Source of the DNA: Balaenoptera acutorostrata
Lineage: Eukaryota > Chordata > Mammalia > Artiodactyla > Balaenopteridae
DNA length: 64,000 nucleotides
NCBI RefSeq assembly: GCF_949987535.1
Contig: NW_026645856.1
Span: 62,001-126,000 of the forward strand
Reading direction: 5' to 3'
Position 1 is the first letter of the stretch. The number at the start of each line of letters is the position of its first letter. The position numbers were made by a program, and so were the translations under genes. Below are positions 23,306-37,313 of the stretch, in pieces. Under the pieces are notes generated by a model that had not been told where the DNA came from, searched no databases, and was given only the letters and a program-made list of their open reading frames with translations.

Positions 23306-25064
23306 TTGAAAGCACATGAAAAGCGGCAAATCGTGAACAATGATGCCCTTGGCCAAAAAGGGCGTATGCGTTTTTTCTTGAATATATTCAGGGAAAAACA
23401 CATACGCCCTTTTTGGCCAACCAAGCAACCTAGAAAGGCAAATCAGGGCTACAAAGATGTCTGGCTTCCCAGCGGGCAAAAGGGCCATGCGGAAAAAAGT
23501 GTCCAAACCAGAAATGCAGGACCGGCCATGGAGAAATCGGAGCCTGGCTACGCTGATGGGCGGGATGTAAATTGCCAACAGCCACTCTGGAGAAGTGTAC
23601 GGTGTGTCCTGAAACATCTAAAAAACACAGCTTGGAGAGCATAGGGTACTTCCACTCATGGGCGTATAAATTGGGAAAACTAAAAATCAGCAAGACACAG
23701 GCACCCCAAAGTTTAGGGCTGCTCTGTTGACAAGAACCCCCACTTCATTACACCTTCAATATCCTAGGAGAGAGAAAAATGGATAAAGAAGTTGTGGTCC
23801 TCATGTACAATGGAATATCACTCAGCCATGAAATCAACTTCATAAGGCTAGAACCAGCACGATGAGAGGATTTAGGTACGACGATTCTAAGTGAAATAAG
23901 TCACACAGAAAAAGACACTTATCATAAGATATCACTTCTAGAGGGAATGTAAAAACCGCTACACTTGAACTGAATTGCAAAACAGAACAGAGTCACACGT
24001 TTAGAAAACACACTATGGCTGCTGAACGGGAAAGGTGAGGTGGGGTGATGCATAAAACAAGGGTTTCAAATTAGCTCAGATACCGTTCCATAAACCCAAT
24101 ATGTAAGAGACAAGACCTATTCCTTGCTCAGTGAACTGGACTCAACACCCCCTATTCACCGCACAAGAATATATCTGACTAGTAAGAATCTTCAAACCTA
24201 TGTATTGATATCTCTCTGTAAGTAAGTCAAGGGGGTGTAAAGCGGCATAAACACAGCCGTGAAAAGCAGCTAAACCCCATTATAAAAATAACTTACTTTT
24301 CAAAACCAGTGAAACAAAGACAGTGAAAGAGAGAGAAATTCTTACAAAATTCGTTCAGGGGCTGTGATGCAACCTGGATTGACCATATCTAGACCCACAG
24401 CTGATTGAGACATAAGGGTGGACACTCTTGGGGCTGAGAGGTTCGGTGAGGTTGGGTGAGCCAACGCAGACCCTTTCAAGTAATACTGCATGGTACCCAT
24501 CCCATGGGTCCCAAATCTCCAGGTTCAAGGGCATCTTCCTACATCGAAAACATGCATGAGAAACCCAGAAGATGGTACATCGTGTGATCGGGAAAGGTTT
24601 CTAAAACGCATCTCATTTCTCATCTCCTTGGCTCGGGTTCGCCATTCCAGCCGATTTACTAGCCATCTCCCTCTTTGGAGAATCAGCACCTTTAACCTCC
24701 TGTTCCGTACAGGTTGCAATTTGTCCTGAGGATGAACGGGAAGAGGGGGAACCAATGAGAAACTAGCTCTAGGGGTTGGGACAGGCACAGGTCACTCTAT
24801 TTTCCCATCAGGAAGAAGAATTAAGCACAAGCTCAGCCTGCCCCCCAGAACCAGAAGAGGGCCTGAAGCAATCCTGCGCTTTTGCGGCCAGCTCCCAAAA
24901 AAGCGAGTTGAAAAATGGAGCTCAGGGGCACTGCAATTCACAAACCTGCAGAGTTTTAAATGATACCTCTCGTCCACAAATATATTAAGGGAAGGCAACG
25001 AAGAGGCTTTGAAAACAAGGCAGAATTGCAGGAAACAGATTTCAGGAGGTAGATTCGAATCGCC
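23306..25064 (+). repeat. Satellite unit 8 (1759 bp), mosaic
   Basis: The first half is old type (inverted repeat 23349-23420, three mismatched pairs, same variants as unit 3). From about 23750 it switches to the unit 4/5 type (TTCAATATCCTAGGAGAG, GGCTAGAACCAGC). Confidence 0.9.
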
Positions 25065-26824
25065 TTGAAAGCACATGAAAAGCGGCAAAACGTGGACAAT
25101 GATGCCCTTGGCCAAAAAGGGCGTATGCGTTTTTTCCTGAATATATTCAGGAAAAAACGCATACGCCCTTTTTGGCCAACCAAGCCACCTGGAAAGGCAA
25201 ATCAGCGCTCCAAAGAAGTCTCGCTTCCCAGCGGGCAAAAGGGCCATGCGGAAAAAAGTGTCCAAACCAGAAATGCAGGACCGGCCATGGAGAAATGGGA
25301 GCCTTGCTACGCTGATGGGCGGGATGTAAATTGCCAACAGCCACTCTGGAGAAGTGTACGGTGTGTCCTGAAACATCTAAAAAACACAGCTTGGAGAGCA
25401 TAGGGCACTTCCCCTCATGGGCGTATAAATTGGGAAAACTAAAAATCAGCAAGACACAGGCACCCCAAAGTTTAGGGCTGCTCTGTTGACAAGAACCCCC
25501 ACTTCATTACACCTTAAATATCCTAGGAAAGCGAAAAATGAATAAAGAAGTTGGGGTCCTCATGTACAATGGAATATCACTCAGCCATGAAATCCACGTC
25601 ATAAGGCTAGTAGCAGCACGATGAGTGGATTTAGGTACGACGATTCTAAGTGAAATAAGTCACACAGAAAAAGACACTTATCCTAAGATATCACTTAGAG
25701 AGGGAATGTAAAAACCGCTACACTTGAACTGAATTACAAAACAGAACAGAGTCACACGTTTAGAAAACATACTATGGCTGCTGAACGGGAAAGGTGAGGT
25801 GGGGTGATGCATAAAACAAGGGTTTCAAATTAGCTCAGATACCGTTCCATAAACCCAATATGTAGTAGACAAGACCTACTCCTTGCTCAGTGAACTGGAC
25901 TCAACACCCCCTATTCACCGCACAAGAATATATCTGACTAGTAAGAATCTTCAAACCTATGTATTGATATCTCTCTGTAAGTGAGTCAAAGGGGTATAAA
26001 GCGGCATAAACACAGCCGTGAAAAGCAGTTAAACCCCATTATAAAAATAAATTACTTTTCAAAACCCGTGAAACAAAGACAGTGAAAGAGAGAGAAATTC
26101 TTACAAAATTCGTTCAGGGGCTGTGATGCAACCTGGATTGACCATATCTAGACCCACAGCTGATTGAGACATAAGGGTGGACACTCTTGGGGCTGAGAGG
26201 TTTGGTGAGGTTGCGTGAGCCAACGCAGACCCTTTAAAGTAATACTGCATGGTACCCATCCCATGGGTCCCAAATCTCCAGGTTCAAGGGCATCTTCCTA
26301 CGTCGAAAACATGCATGAGAAACCCAGAAGATGGTACACCGTGTGATCGGGAAAGGTTTCTAAAACGCACCTCATTTCTCATCTCCTTGTGCTCGGGTTC
26401 GCCATTCCAGCCGATTTACTAGCCATCTCCCTCTTTGGAGAATCAGCACCTTTAACCTCCTGTTCCGTACAGGTTGCAATTTGTCCTGAGGATGAACGGG
26501 AAGAGGGGGAACCAATGAGAGACTAGCTCTAGGGGTTGGGACAGGCACAGGTCACTCTATTTTCCCATCAGGAAGAAGAATAAACCACAAGCTCAGCCTG
26601 CCCCCCAGAACCAGAAGAGGGCCTGAAGCAATCCTGCACTTTTGCGGCCAGCTCCCAAAAAAGCGACTAGAAAAATGGAGCTCAGGGGCACGGCAATTCA
26701 CAAACATGCAGAGTTATAAATGAGAACTCTCGTCCACAAATATATTGAGGGAAGGCAACGAAGAGGCTTTGAAAGCAAGGCAGAATTGCAGGAAACAGAT
26801 TTCAGGAGGTAGATTCGAATCGCC
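25065..26824 (+). repeat. Satellite unit 9 (1760 bp)
   Basis: The palindrome is perfect at 25108-25179. It shares with unit 10 the words ACTTCCCCTCATGG, GAAAGCGAAAAATGAATAAAG and ATCCTAAGATATC. Confidence 0.92.
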
Positions 26825-28582
26825 TTGAAAGCCCAAGAAAAGAGGCAGAAAGTGGACAGTGATGCCCTTGGCCAAAAAGGGCGTATGCGTTTTTTCCTGA
26901 ATATATTCAGGAAAAAACGCATACGCCCTTTTTGGCCAACCAAGCAACCTGGAAAGGCCAATCAGCGCTCCAAAGAAGTCTCGCTTCCCAGCGGGCAAAA
27001 GGGCCATGCGGAAAAAAGTGTCCAAACCAGAAATGCAGGACCGGCCATGGAGAAATGGGAGCCTTGCTACGCTGATGGGCGGGATGTAAATTGCCAACAG
27101 CCACTCTGGAGAAGTGTACGGTGTGTCCGGAAACATCTAAAAAACACAGCTTGGAGAGCATAGGGCACTTCCCCTCATGGGCGTATAAATTGGGAAAACT
27201 AAAAATCAGCAAGACACAGGCACCCCAAAGTTTAGGGCTGCTCTGTTGACAAGAACCCCCACTTCATTACACCCTAAATATCCTAGGAAAGCGAAAAATG
27301 AATAAAGAAGTTGGGGTCCTCATGTACAATGGAATATCACTCAGCCATGAAATCCACGTCATAAGGCTAGTAGCAGCACGATGAGTGGATTTAGGTACGA
27401 CGATTCTAAGTGAAATAAGTCACACAGAAAAAGACACTTATCCTAAGATATCACTTAGAGAGGGAATGTAAAAACCGCTACACTTGAACTGAATTGCAAA
27501 ACAGAACAGAGTCACACGTTTAGAAAACACACTATGGCTGCTGAACGGGAAAGGTGAGGTGGGGTGATGCATAAAACAAGGGTTTCAAATTAGCTCAGAT
27601 ACCGTTCCATAAACCCAATATGTAGTAGACAAGACCTACTCCTTGCTCAGTGAACTGGACTCAACACCCCCTATTCACCGCACAAGAATATATCTGACTA
27701 GTAAGAATCTTCAAACCTATGTATTGATATCTCTCTGTAAGTGAGTCAAAGGGGTATAAAGCGGCATAAACACAGCCGTGAAAAGCAGCTAAACCCCATT
27801 ATAAAAATAAATTACTTTTCAAAACCCGTGAAACAAAGACAGTGAAAGAGAGAGAAATTCTTACAAAATTCGTTCAGGGGCTGTGATGCAACCTGGATTG
27901 ACCATATCTAGACCCACAGCTGATTGAGACATAAGGGTGGACACTCTTGGGGCTGAGAGGTTCGGTGAGGTTGGGTGAGCCAACGCAGACCCTTTCAAGT
28001 AATACTGCATGGTACCCATCCCATGGGTCCCAAATCTCCAGGTTCAAGGGCATCTTCCTACATCGAAAACATGCATGAGAAACCCAGAAGATGGTACACC
28101 GTGTGATCGGGAAAGGTTTCTAAACGCACCTCATTTCTCATCTCCTTTGCTCGGGTTCGCCTTTCCAGCCGATTTACTAGCCATCTCCGACCTTGGAGAA
28201 TCAGCACCTTTAACCTCCTGTTCCGTACAGGTTGCAATTTGTCCTGAGGATGAAGGGGAAAAGGGGGAACCAATGAGAGACTAGCTCTAGGTGTTGGGAC
28301 AGGCACAGGTCACTCTATTTTCCCATCAGGAAGAAGAATTAAGCACAAGCTCAGCCTGCCCCCCAGAACCAGAAGAGGGCCTGAAGCAATCCTGCGCTTT
28401 TGCGGCCAGCTCCCAAAAAAGCGAGTTGAAAAATGGAGCTCAGGGGCACTGCAATTCACAAACCTGCAGAGTTTTAAATGATACCTCTCGTCCACAAATA
28501 TATTAAGGGAAGGCAACGAAGAGGCTTTGAAAGCAAGGCAGAATTGCAGGAAACAGATTTCAGGAGGTAGATTCGAATCGCC
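26825..28582 (+). repeat. Satellite unit 10 (1758 bp)
   Basis: The palindrome is perfect at 26868-26939. The lead-in is private (GCCCAAGAAAAGAGGCAG). Much of the unit duplicates unit 9 one period away. Confidence 0.92.
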
Positions 28583-30341
28583 TTGAAAGCACATGAAAAG
28601 CGGCAAAACGTGGACAATGATGCCCTTGGCCAAAAAGGGCGTATGCGTTTTTTCCTGAATATATTCAGGAAAAAACGCATACGCCCTTTTTGGCCAACCA
28701 AGCCACCTGGAAAGGCAAATCAGCGCTCCAAAGAAGTCTCGCTTCCCAGCGGGCAAAAGGGCCATGCGGAAAAAAGTGTGCAAACCAGAAATGCAGGACC
28801 GGCCATGGAGAAATGGGAGCCTTGCGACGCTGATGGGTGGGATGTAAATTGCCCACAGCCACTCTGGAGAAGTGTACGGTGTGTCCTGAAATATCTAAAA
28901 AACACAGCTTGGAGAGCATAGGGCACTTCCACTCATGGGCGTATAAATTGGGAAAACTAAAAATCAGCAAGACACAGGCACCCCAAAGTTGAGGGCTGCT
29001 CTGTTGACAAGAACCCGCACTTCATTACCCCTTCAATATCCTAGGAAAGAGAAAAATGGATAAAGAAGTTGTGGTCCTCATGTGCAATGGAATATCACTC
29101 AGCCATGAAATCAACGTCATAAGACTAGTAGCAGCACGATGAGTGGATTTAGGTACGAGGATTCTAAGTGAAATAAGTCACACAGAAAAAGACACTTATC
29201 ATAAGATATCACTTATAGAGGGAATGTAAAAACCGCTACACTTGAACTGAATTGCAAAACAGAACAGAGTCACACGTTTAGAAAACACACTATGGCTGCT
29301 GAACGGGAAAGGTGAGGTGGGGTGATGCATAAAACAAGGGTTTCAAATTAGCTCAGATACCGTTCCATAAACCCAATATGTAATAGACAAGACCTATTCC
29401 TTGCTCAGTGAACTGGACTGAACACCCCCTATTCACCGCACAAGAATATATCTGACTAGTAAAAATCTTCAAACCTATGTATTGATATCTCTCTGTAAGT
29501 GAGTCAAGGGGGTGTAAAGCGGCATAAACACAGCCGTGAAAAGCAGCTAAACCCCATTATAAAAATAAATTACTTTTCAAAACCCGTGAAACAAAGACAG
29601 TGAAAGAGAGAGAAATTCTTACAAAATTCGTTCAGGGGCTGTGATGCAACCTGGATTGACCATATCTAGACCCACAGCTGATTGAGACATAAGGGTGGAC
29701 ACTCTTGGGGCTGAGAGGTTCGGTGAGGTTGGGTGAGCCAACGCAGACCCTTTCAAGTAATACTGCATGGTACCCATCCCATGGGTCCCAAATCTCCAGG
29801 TTCAAGGGCATCTTCCTACATCGAAAACATGCATGAGAAACCCAGAAGATGGTACACCGTGTGATCGGGAAAGGTTTCTAAAACGCAACTCATTTCTCAT
29901 CTCCTTTGCTCGGGTTCGCCTTTCCAGCCGATTTACTAGCCATCTCCCACCTTGGAGAATCAGCACCTTTAACCTCCTGTTCCGTACAGGTTGCAATTTG
30001 TCCTGAGGATGAAGGGGAAAAGTGGGAACCAATGAGAGACTAGCTCTAGGTGTTGGGACAGGCACAGGTCACTCTATTTTCCCATCAGGAAGAAGAATTA
30101 AGCACAAGCTCAGCCTGCCCCCCAGAACCAGAAGAGGGCCTGAAGCAATCCTGCGCTTTTGCGGCCAGCTCCCAAAAAAGCGAGTTGAAAAATGGAGCTC
30201 AGGGGCGCTGCAATTCACAAAACTGCAGAGTTTTAAATGATAACTCTCGTCCACAAATATATTAAGGGAAGGCAACGAAGAGGCTTTGAAAACAAGGCAG
30301 AATTGCAGGAAACAGATTTCAGGAGGTAGATTCGAATCGCC
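28583..30341 (+). repeat. Satellite unit 11 (1759 bp)
   Basis: The palindrome is perfect at 28626-28697. From about 29.2 kb its second half starts a block repeated 5,214 bp further on. Confidence 0.92.
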
Positions 30342-32099
30342 TTGAAAGCACATGAAAAGCGGCCAAACGTGGACAATGATGCCCTTGGCCAAAAAGGGCG
30401 TATGCGTTTTTTCCTGAATATATTCAGGAAAAAACGCATACGCCCTTTTTGGCCAACCAAGCCACCTGGAAAGGCAAATCAGCGCTCCAAATAAGTCTCG
30501 CTTCCCAGCGGGCAAAAGGGCCATGCGGAAAAAAGTGTGCAAACCAGAAATGCAGAACCGGCCATGGAGAAATGGGAGCCTTGCGACGCTGATGGGTGGG
30601 ATGTAAATTGCCAACAGCCACTCTGGAGAAGTGTACGGTGTGTTCTGAAACATCTAAAAAACACAGCTTGGAGAGCATAGGGCACTTCCACTCATGGGCG
30701 TATAAATTGGAAAACTAAAAATCAGCAAGACACAGGCACCCCAAAGTTGAGAGCTGCTCTGTTGACAAGAACCCCCACTTCATTACCCCTTCAATATCCT
30801 CGGAAAGAGAAAAATGGATAAAGAAGTTGTGGTCCTCATGTACAATGGAATATCACTCAGCCATGAAATCAACGTCATAAGGCTAGTAGCAGCACGATGA
30901 GTGGATTTAGGTACGACGATTCTAAGTGAAATAAGTCACACAGAAAAAGACACTTATCATAAGATATCACTTATAGATGGAATGTAAAAACCGCTACACT
31001 TTAACTGAATTGCAAAACAGAACAGAGTCACACGTTTAGAAAACACAGTAAGGCTGCTGAACGGGAAAGGTGAGGTGGGGTGATGCATAAAACAAGGGTT
31101 TCAAATTAGCTCAGATACCGTTCCATAAACCCAATATGTAAGAGACAAGAACTATTCCTTGCTCAGTGAACTGGACTCAACACCCCCTATTCACCGCACA
31201 AGAATATATCTGACTAGTAAGAATCTTCAAACCTATGTATTGATATCTCTCTGTAAGTGAGTCAAGGGGGTGTAAAGCGGCATAAACACAGCCCTGAAAT
31301 GCAGCTAAACCCCATTATAAAAATAAATTACTTTTCAAAACCCGTGAAACAAAGACAGTGAAAGAGAGAGAAATTCTTACAAAATTCGTTCAGGGGCTGT
31401 GATGCAACCTGGATTGACCATATCTAGACCCACAGCTGATTGAGACATAAGGGTGGACACTCTTGGGGCTGAGAGGTTCGGTGAGGTTGGGTGAGCCAAC
31501 GCAGACCCTTTCAAGTAATACTGCATGGTACCCATCCCATGGGTCCCAAATCTCCAGGTTCAAGGGCATCTTCCTACGTCGAAAACATGCATGAGAAACC
31601 CAGAAGATGGTACACCGTGTGATCGGGAAAGGTTTCTAAAACGCACCTCATTTCTCATCTCCTTTGCTCGGGTTCGCCATTCCAGCCGATTTACTAGCCA
31701 TCTCCCTCTTTGGAGAATCAGCAACTTTAACCTCCTGTACCATACAGGTTGCAATTTGTCCTGAGGATGAACGGGAAGAGGGGGAACCAATGAGAGACTA
31801 GCTCTAGGTGTTGGTACAGGCACGGGTCACTCTATTTTCCCATCAGGAAGAAGAATTAAGCACAAGCTCAGCCTGCCCCCCAGAACCAGAAGAGGGCCTG
31901 AAGCAATCTTGCGCTTTTGCGGCCAGCTCCCAAAAAAGCGAGTTGAAAAATGGAGCTCAGGGGCACTGCAATTCACAAACCTGCAGAGTTTTAAATGATA
32001 ACTCTCGTCCACAAATATATTAAGGGAAGGCAACGAAGAGGCTTTGAAAGCAAGGCAGAATTGCAGGAAACAGATTTCAGGAGGTAGATTCGAATCGCC
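30342..32099 (+). repeat. Satellite unit 12 (1758 bp)
   Basis: The palindrome is perfect at 30385-30456. It is nearly identical to unit 15 (offset 5,214 bp), sharing AGTGTGCAAACC and TATCCTCGGAAAG. Confidence 0.92.
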
Positions 32100-33796
32100 T
32101 TGAAAGCACATGAAAAGCGGCAAAACGTGGACAATGATGCCCTTTTTGGCCAACCAAGCAACCTGGAAAGGCAAATCAGCGCTCCAAAGAAGTCTCGCTT
32201 CCCAGCGGGCAAAAGGGCCATGCGGAAAAAAGTGTCCAAACCAGAAATGCAGGACCGGCCATGGAGAAATGGGAGCCTTGCTACGCTGATGGGTGGGATG
32301 TAAATTGCCAACAGCCACTCTGGAGAAGTGTACGGTGTGTTCTGAAACATCTAAAAAACACAGCTTGGAGAGCAAAGGGCACTTCCACTCATGGGCGTAT
32401 AAATTGGGAAAACTAAAAATCAGCAAGACACAGGCACCCCAATGTTTAGGGCTGCTCTGTTGACAAGAACCCCCACTTCATTACCCCTTCAATATCCTAG
32501 GAAAGAGAAAAATGGATAAAGAAGTTGTGGTCCTCATGTACAATGGAATATCACTCAGCCATGAAATCAACGTCATAAGGCTAGTAGCAGCACGATGAGT
32601 GGATTTAGGTACGACGATTCTAAGTGAAATAAGTCACACAGAAAAAGACACTTATCATAAGATATCACTTAGAGAGGGAATGTAAAAACCGCTACACTTG
32701 AACTGAATTACAAAACAGAACAGAGTCACACGTTCAGAAAACACACTATGGCTGCTGAACGGGAAAGGTGAGGTGGGGTGATGCATAACACAAGGGTTTC
32801 AAATTAGCTCAGATACCGTTCCATAAACCCAATATGTAATAGACAAGACCTATTCCTTGCTCAGTGAACTGGACTCAACACCCCCTATTCACCACACAAG
32901 AATATATCTGACTAGTAAGAATCTTCAAACCTATGTATTGATATCTCTCTGTAAGTGAGTCAAGGGGGTGTAAAGTGGCATAAACACAGCCGTGAAAAGC
33001 AGCTAAACCCCATTATAAAAATAAATTACTTTTCAAAACCCGTGAAACAAAGACAGTGAAAGAGAGAGAAATTCTTACAAAATTCGTTCAGGGGCTGTGA
33101 TGCAACCTGGATTGACCATATCTAGACCCACAGCTGATTGAGACATAAGGGTGGACACTCTTGGGGCTGAGAGGTTCGGTGAGGTTGGGTGAGCCAACGC
33201 AGACCCTTTCATGTAATACTGCACGGTACCCATCCCATGGGTCCCAAATCTCCAGGTTCAAGGGCATCTTCCTACGTCGAAAACAGGCATGAGAAACCCA
33301 GAAGATGGTACACCGTGTGATCGGGAAAGGTTTCTAAAACGCACCTCATTTCTCATCTCCTTTGCTCGGGTTCGCCATTCCAGCCGATTTACTAGCCATC
33401 TCCCTCCTTGGAGAATCAGCACCTTTAACCTCCTGTTCCGTACAGGTTGCAATTTGTCCTGAGGATGAACGGGAAGAGGGGGAACCAATGAGAGACTAGC
33501 TCTAGGTGTTGGGACAGGCACAGGTCACTCTGTTTTCCCATCAGGAAGAAGAATTAAGCACAAGCTCAGCCTGCCCCCCAGAACGAGAAGAGGGCCTGAA
33601 GCAATCCTGCACTTTTGCGGCCCCCACTCAAAAAAGCGAGTTGAAAATGGGGCTCAGGGGCACTGCAATTCACAAACCTGCAGAGTTTTAAATGATAACT
33701 CTCGTCCACAAATATATTAAGGGAAGGCAACGAAGAGGCCTTGAAAGCAAGGCAGAATTGCAGGAAACAGATTTCAGGAGGTAGATTCGAATCGCC
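32100..33796 (+). repeat. Satellite unit 13 (1697 bp), palindrome deleted
   Basis: ATGATGCCC runs directly into TTTTTGGCCAACC at 32136-32152, so 61 bp of the palindrome is missing between two GCCCTT words. The second half carries a private GCGGCCCCCACTC (near 33617) and one lost A, both shared with unit 17. Confidence 0.92.
32139..32144. other. Deletion scar of palindrome (unit 13)
   Basis: One GCCCTT remains where interior units have GCCCTT, 55 bp of palindrome, and GCCCTT again. Removing one direct repeat plus the intervening bases gives exactly the 61-bp loss. Confidence 0.88.
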
Positions 33797-35555
33797 TTGA
33801 AAGCACATGAAAATCGGCAAAACGTGGACAATGATGCCCTTGGCCAAAAAGGGCGTATGCGTTTTTTCCTGAATATATTCAGGAAAAAACGCATACGCCC
33901 TTTTTGGCCAACCAAGCCACCTGGAAAGGCAAATCAGCGCTCCAAAGAAGTCTCGCTTCCCAGCGGGCAAAAGGGCCATGCGGAAAAAAGTGTCCAAACC
34001 AGAAATGCAGGACCGGCCATGGAGAAATGGGAGCCTTGCTACGCTGATGGGTGGGATGTAAATTGCCAACAGCCACTCTGGAGAAGTGTACGGTGTGTTC
34101 TGAAACATCTAAAAAACACAGCTTGGAGAGCATAGGGCACTTCCACTCATGGCCGTATAAATTGGGAAAACTAAAAAGCAGCAAGACACAGGCACCCCAA
34201 AGTTTAGGGCTGCTCTGTTGACAAGAACCCCCACTTCATTACACCTTAAATATCCTAGGAAAGAGAAAAATGGATAAAGAAGTTGTGGTCCTCATGTACA
34301 ATGGAATATCACTCAGCCATGAAATCAAAGTCATAAGGCTAGTAGCAGCACGATGAGTGGATTTAGGTACGACGATTCTAAGTGAAATAAGTCACACAGA
34401 AAAAGACACTTATCATAAGATATCACTTATAGAGGGAATGTAAAAACCGCTACACTTGAACTGAATTGCAAAACAGAACAGAGTCACACGTTTAGAAAAC
34501 ACACTATGGCTGCTGAACGGGAAAGGTGAGGTGGGGTGATGCATAAAACAAGGGTTTCAAATTAGCTCAGATACCGTTCCATAAACCCAATATGTAATAG
34601 ACAAGACCTATTCCTTGCTCAGTGAACTGGACTGAACACCCCCTATTCACCGCACAAGAATATATCTGACTAGTAAAAATCTTCAAACCTATGTATTGAT
34701 ATCTCTCTGTAAGTGAGTCAAGGGGGTGTAAAGCGGCATAAACACAGCCGTGAAAAGCAGCTAAACCCCATTATAAAAATAAATTACTTTTCAAAACCCG
34801 TGAAACAAAGACAGTGAAAGAGAGAGAAATTCTTACAAAATTCGTTCAGGGGCTGTGATGCAACCTGGATTGACCATATCTAGACCCACAGCTGATTGAG
34901 ACATAAGGGTGGACACTCTTGGGGCTGAGAGGTTCGGTGAGGTTGGGTGAGCCAACGCAGACCCTTTCAAGTAATACTGCATGGTACCCATCCCATGGGT
35001 CCCAAATCTCCAGGTTCAAGGGCATCTTCCTACATCGAAAACATGCATGAGAAACCCAGAAGATGGTACACCGTGTGATCGGGAAAGGTTTCTAAAACGC
35101 AAGTCATTTCTCATCTCCTTTGCTCGGGTTCGCCATTCCAGCCGATTTACTAGCCATCTCCCACCTTGGAGAATCAGCACCTTTAACCTCCTGTTCCGTA
35201 CAGGTTGCAATTTGTCCTGAGGATGAAGGGGAAAAGTGGGAACCAATGAGAGACTAGCTCTAGGTGTTGGGACAGGCACAGGTCAGTCTATTTTCCCATC
35301 AGGAAGAAGAATTAAGCACAAGCTCAGCCTGCCCCCCAGAACCAGAAGAGGGCCTGAAGCAATCCTGCGCTTTTGCGGCCAGCTCCCAAAAAAGCGAGTT
35401 GAAAAATGGAGATCAGGGGCACTGCAATTCACAAACCTGCAGAGTTTTAAATGATAACTCTCGTCCACAAATATATTAAGGGAAGGCAACGAAGAGGCTT
35501 TGAAAACAAGGCAGAATTGCAGGAAACAGATTTCAGGAGGTAGATTCGAATCGCC
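33797..35555 (+). repeat. Satellite unit 14 (1759 bp)
   Basis: The palindrome is perfect at 33840-33911. The first half, with private GAAAATCGGC, is repeated in unit 18 at an offset of 6,969 bp. The second half is the start of the 5,214-bp offset block's second copy. Confidence 0.92.
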
Positions 35556-37313
35556 TTGAAAGCACATGAAAAGCGGCCAAACGTGGACAATGATGCCCTT
35601 GGCCAAAAAGGGCGTATGCGTTTTTTCCTGAATATATTCAGGAAAAAACGCATACGCCCTTTTTGGCCAACCAAGCCACCTGGAAAGGCAAATCAGCGCT
35701 CCAAAGAAGTCTCGCTTCCCAGCGGGCAAAAGGGCCATGCGGAAAAAAGTGTGCAAACCAGAAATGCAGAACCGGCCATGGAGAAATGGGAGCCTTGCGA
35801 CGCTGATGGGTGGGATGTAAATTGCCAACAGCCACTCTGGAGAAGTGTACGGTGTGTTCTGAAACATCTAAAAAACACAGCTTGGAGAGCATAGGGCACT
35901 TCCACTCATGGGCGTATAAATTGGAAAACTAAAAATCAGCAAGACACAGGCACCCCAAAGTTGAGGGCTGCTCTGTTGACAAGAACCCCCACTTCATTAC
36001 CCCTTCAATATCCTCGGAAAGAGAAAAATGGATAAAGAAGTTGTGGTCCTCATGTACAATGGAATATCACTCAGCCATGAAATCAACGTCATAAGGCTAG
36101 TAGCAGCACGATGAGTGGATTTAGGTATGACGATTCTAAGTGAAATAAGTCACACAGAAAAAGACACTTATCATAAGATATCACTTATAGATGGAATGTA
36201 AAAACCGCTACACTTTAACTGAATTGCAAAACAGAACAGAGTCACACGTTTAGAAAACACAGTAAGGCTGCTGAACGGGAAAGGTGAGGTGGGGTGATGC
36301 ATAAAACAAGGGTTTCAAATTAGCTCAGATACCGTTCCATAAACCCAATATGTAAGAGACAAGAACTATTCCTTGCTCAGTGAACTGGACTCAACACCCC
36401 CTATTCACCGCACAAGAATATATCTGACTAGTAAGAATCTTCAAACCTATGTATTGATATCTCTCTGTAAGTGAGTCAAGGGGGTGTAAAGCGGCATAAA
36501 CACAGCCGTGAAATGCAGCTAAACCCCATTATAAAAATAAATTACTTTTCAAAACCCGTGAAACAAAGACAGTGAAAGAGAGAGAAATTCTTACAAAATT
36601 CGTTCAGGGGCTGTGATGCAACCTGGATTGACCATATCTAGACCCACAGCTGATTGAGACATAAGGGTGGACACTCTTGGGGCTGAGAGGTTCGGTGAGG
36701 TTGGGTGAGCCAACGCAGACCCTTTCAAGTAATACTGCATGGTACCCATCCCATGGGTCCCAAATCTCCAGGTTCAAGGGCATCTTCCTACATCGAAAAC
36801 ATGCATGAGAAACCCAGAAGATGGTACACCGTGTGATCGGGAAAGGTTTCTAAAACGCACCTCATTTCTCATCTCCTTTGCTCGGGTTCGCCATTCCAGC
36901 CGATTTACTAGCCATCTCCCTCTTTGGAGAATCAGCACCTTTAACCTCCTGTTCCGTACAGGTTGCAATTTGTCCTGAGGATGAACGGGAAGAGGGGGAA
37001 CCAATGAGAGACTAGCTCTAGGTGTTGGGACAGGCACAGGTCACTCTATTTTCCCATCAGGAAGAAGAATTAAGCACAAGCTCAGCCTGCCCCCCAGAAC
37101 CAGAAGAGGGCCTGAAGCAATCTTGCGCTTTTGCGGCCAGCTCCCAAAAAAGCGAGTTGAAAAATGGAGCTCAGGGGCACTGCAATTCACAAACCTGCAG
37201 AGTTTTAAATGATAACTCTCGTCCACAAATATATTAAGGGAAGGCAACGAAGAGGCTTTGAAAGCAAGGCAGAATTGCAGGAAACAGATTTCAGGAGGTA
37301 GATTCGAATCGCC
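35556..37313 (+). repeat. Satellite unit 15 (1758 bp)
   Basis: The palindrome is perfect at 35599-35670. It is a duplicate of unit 12. Confidence 0.92.
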
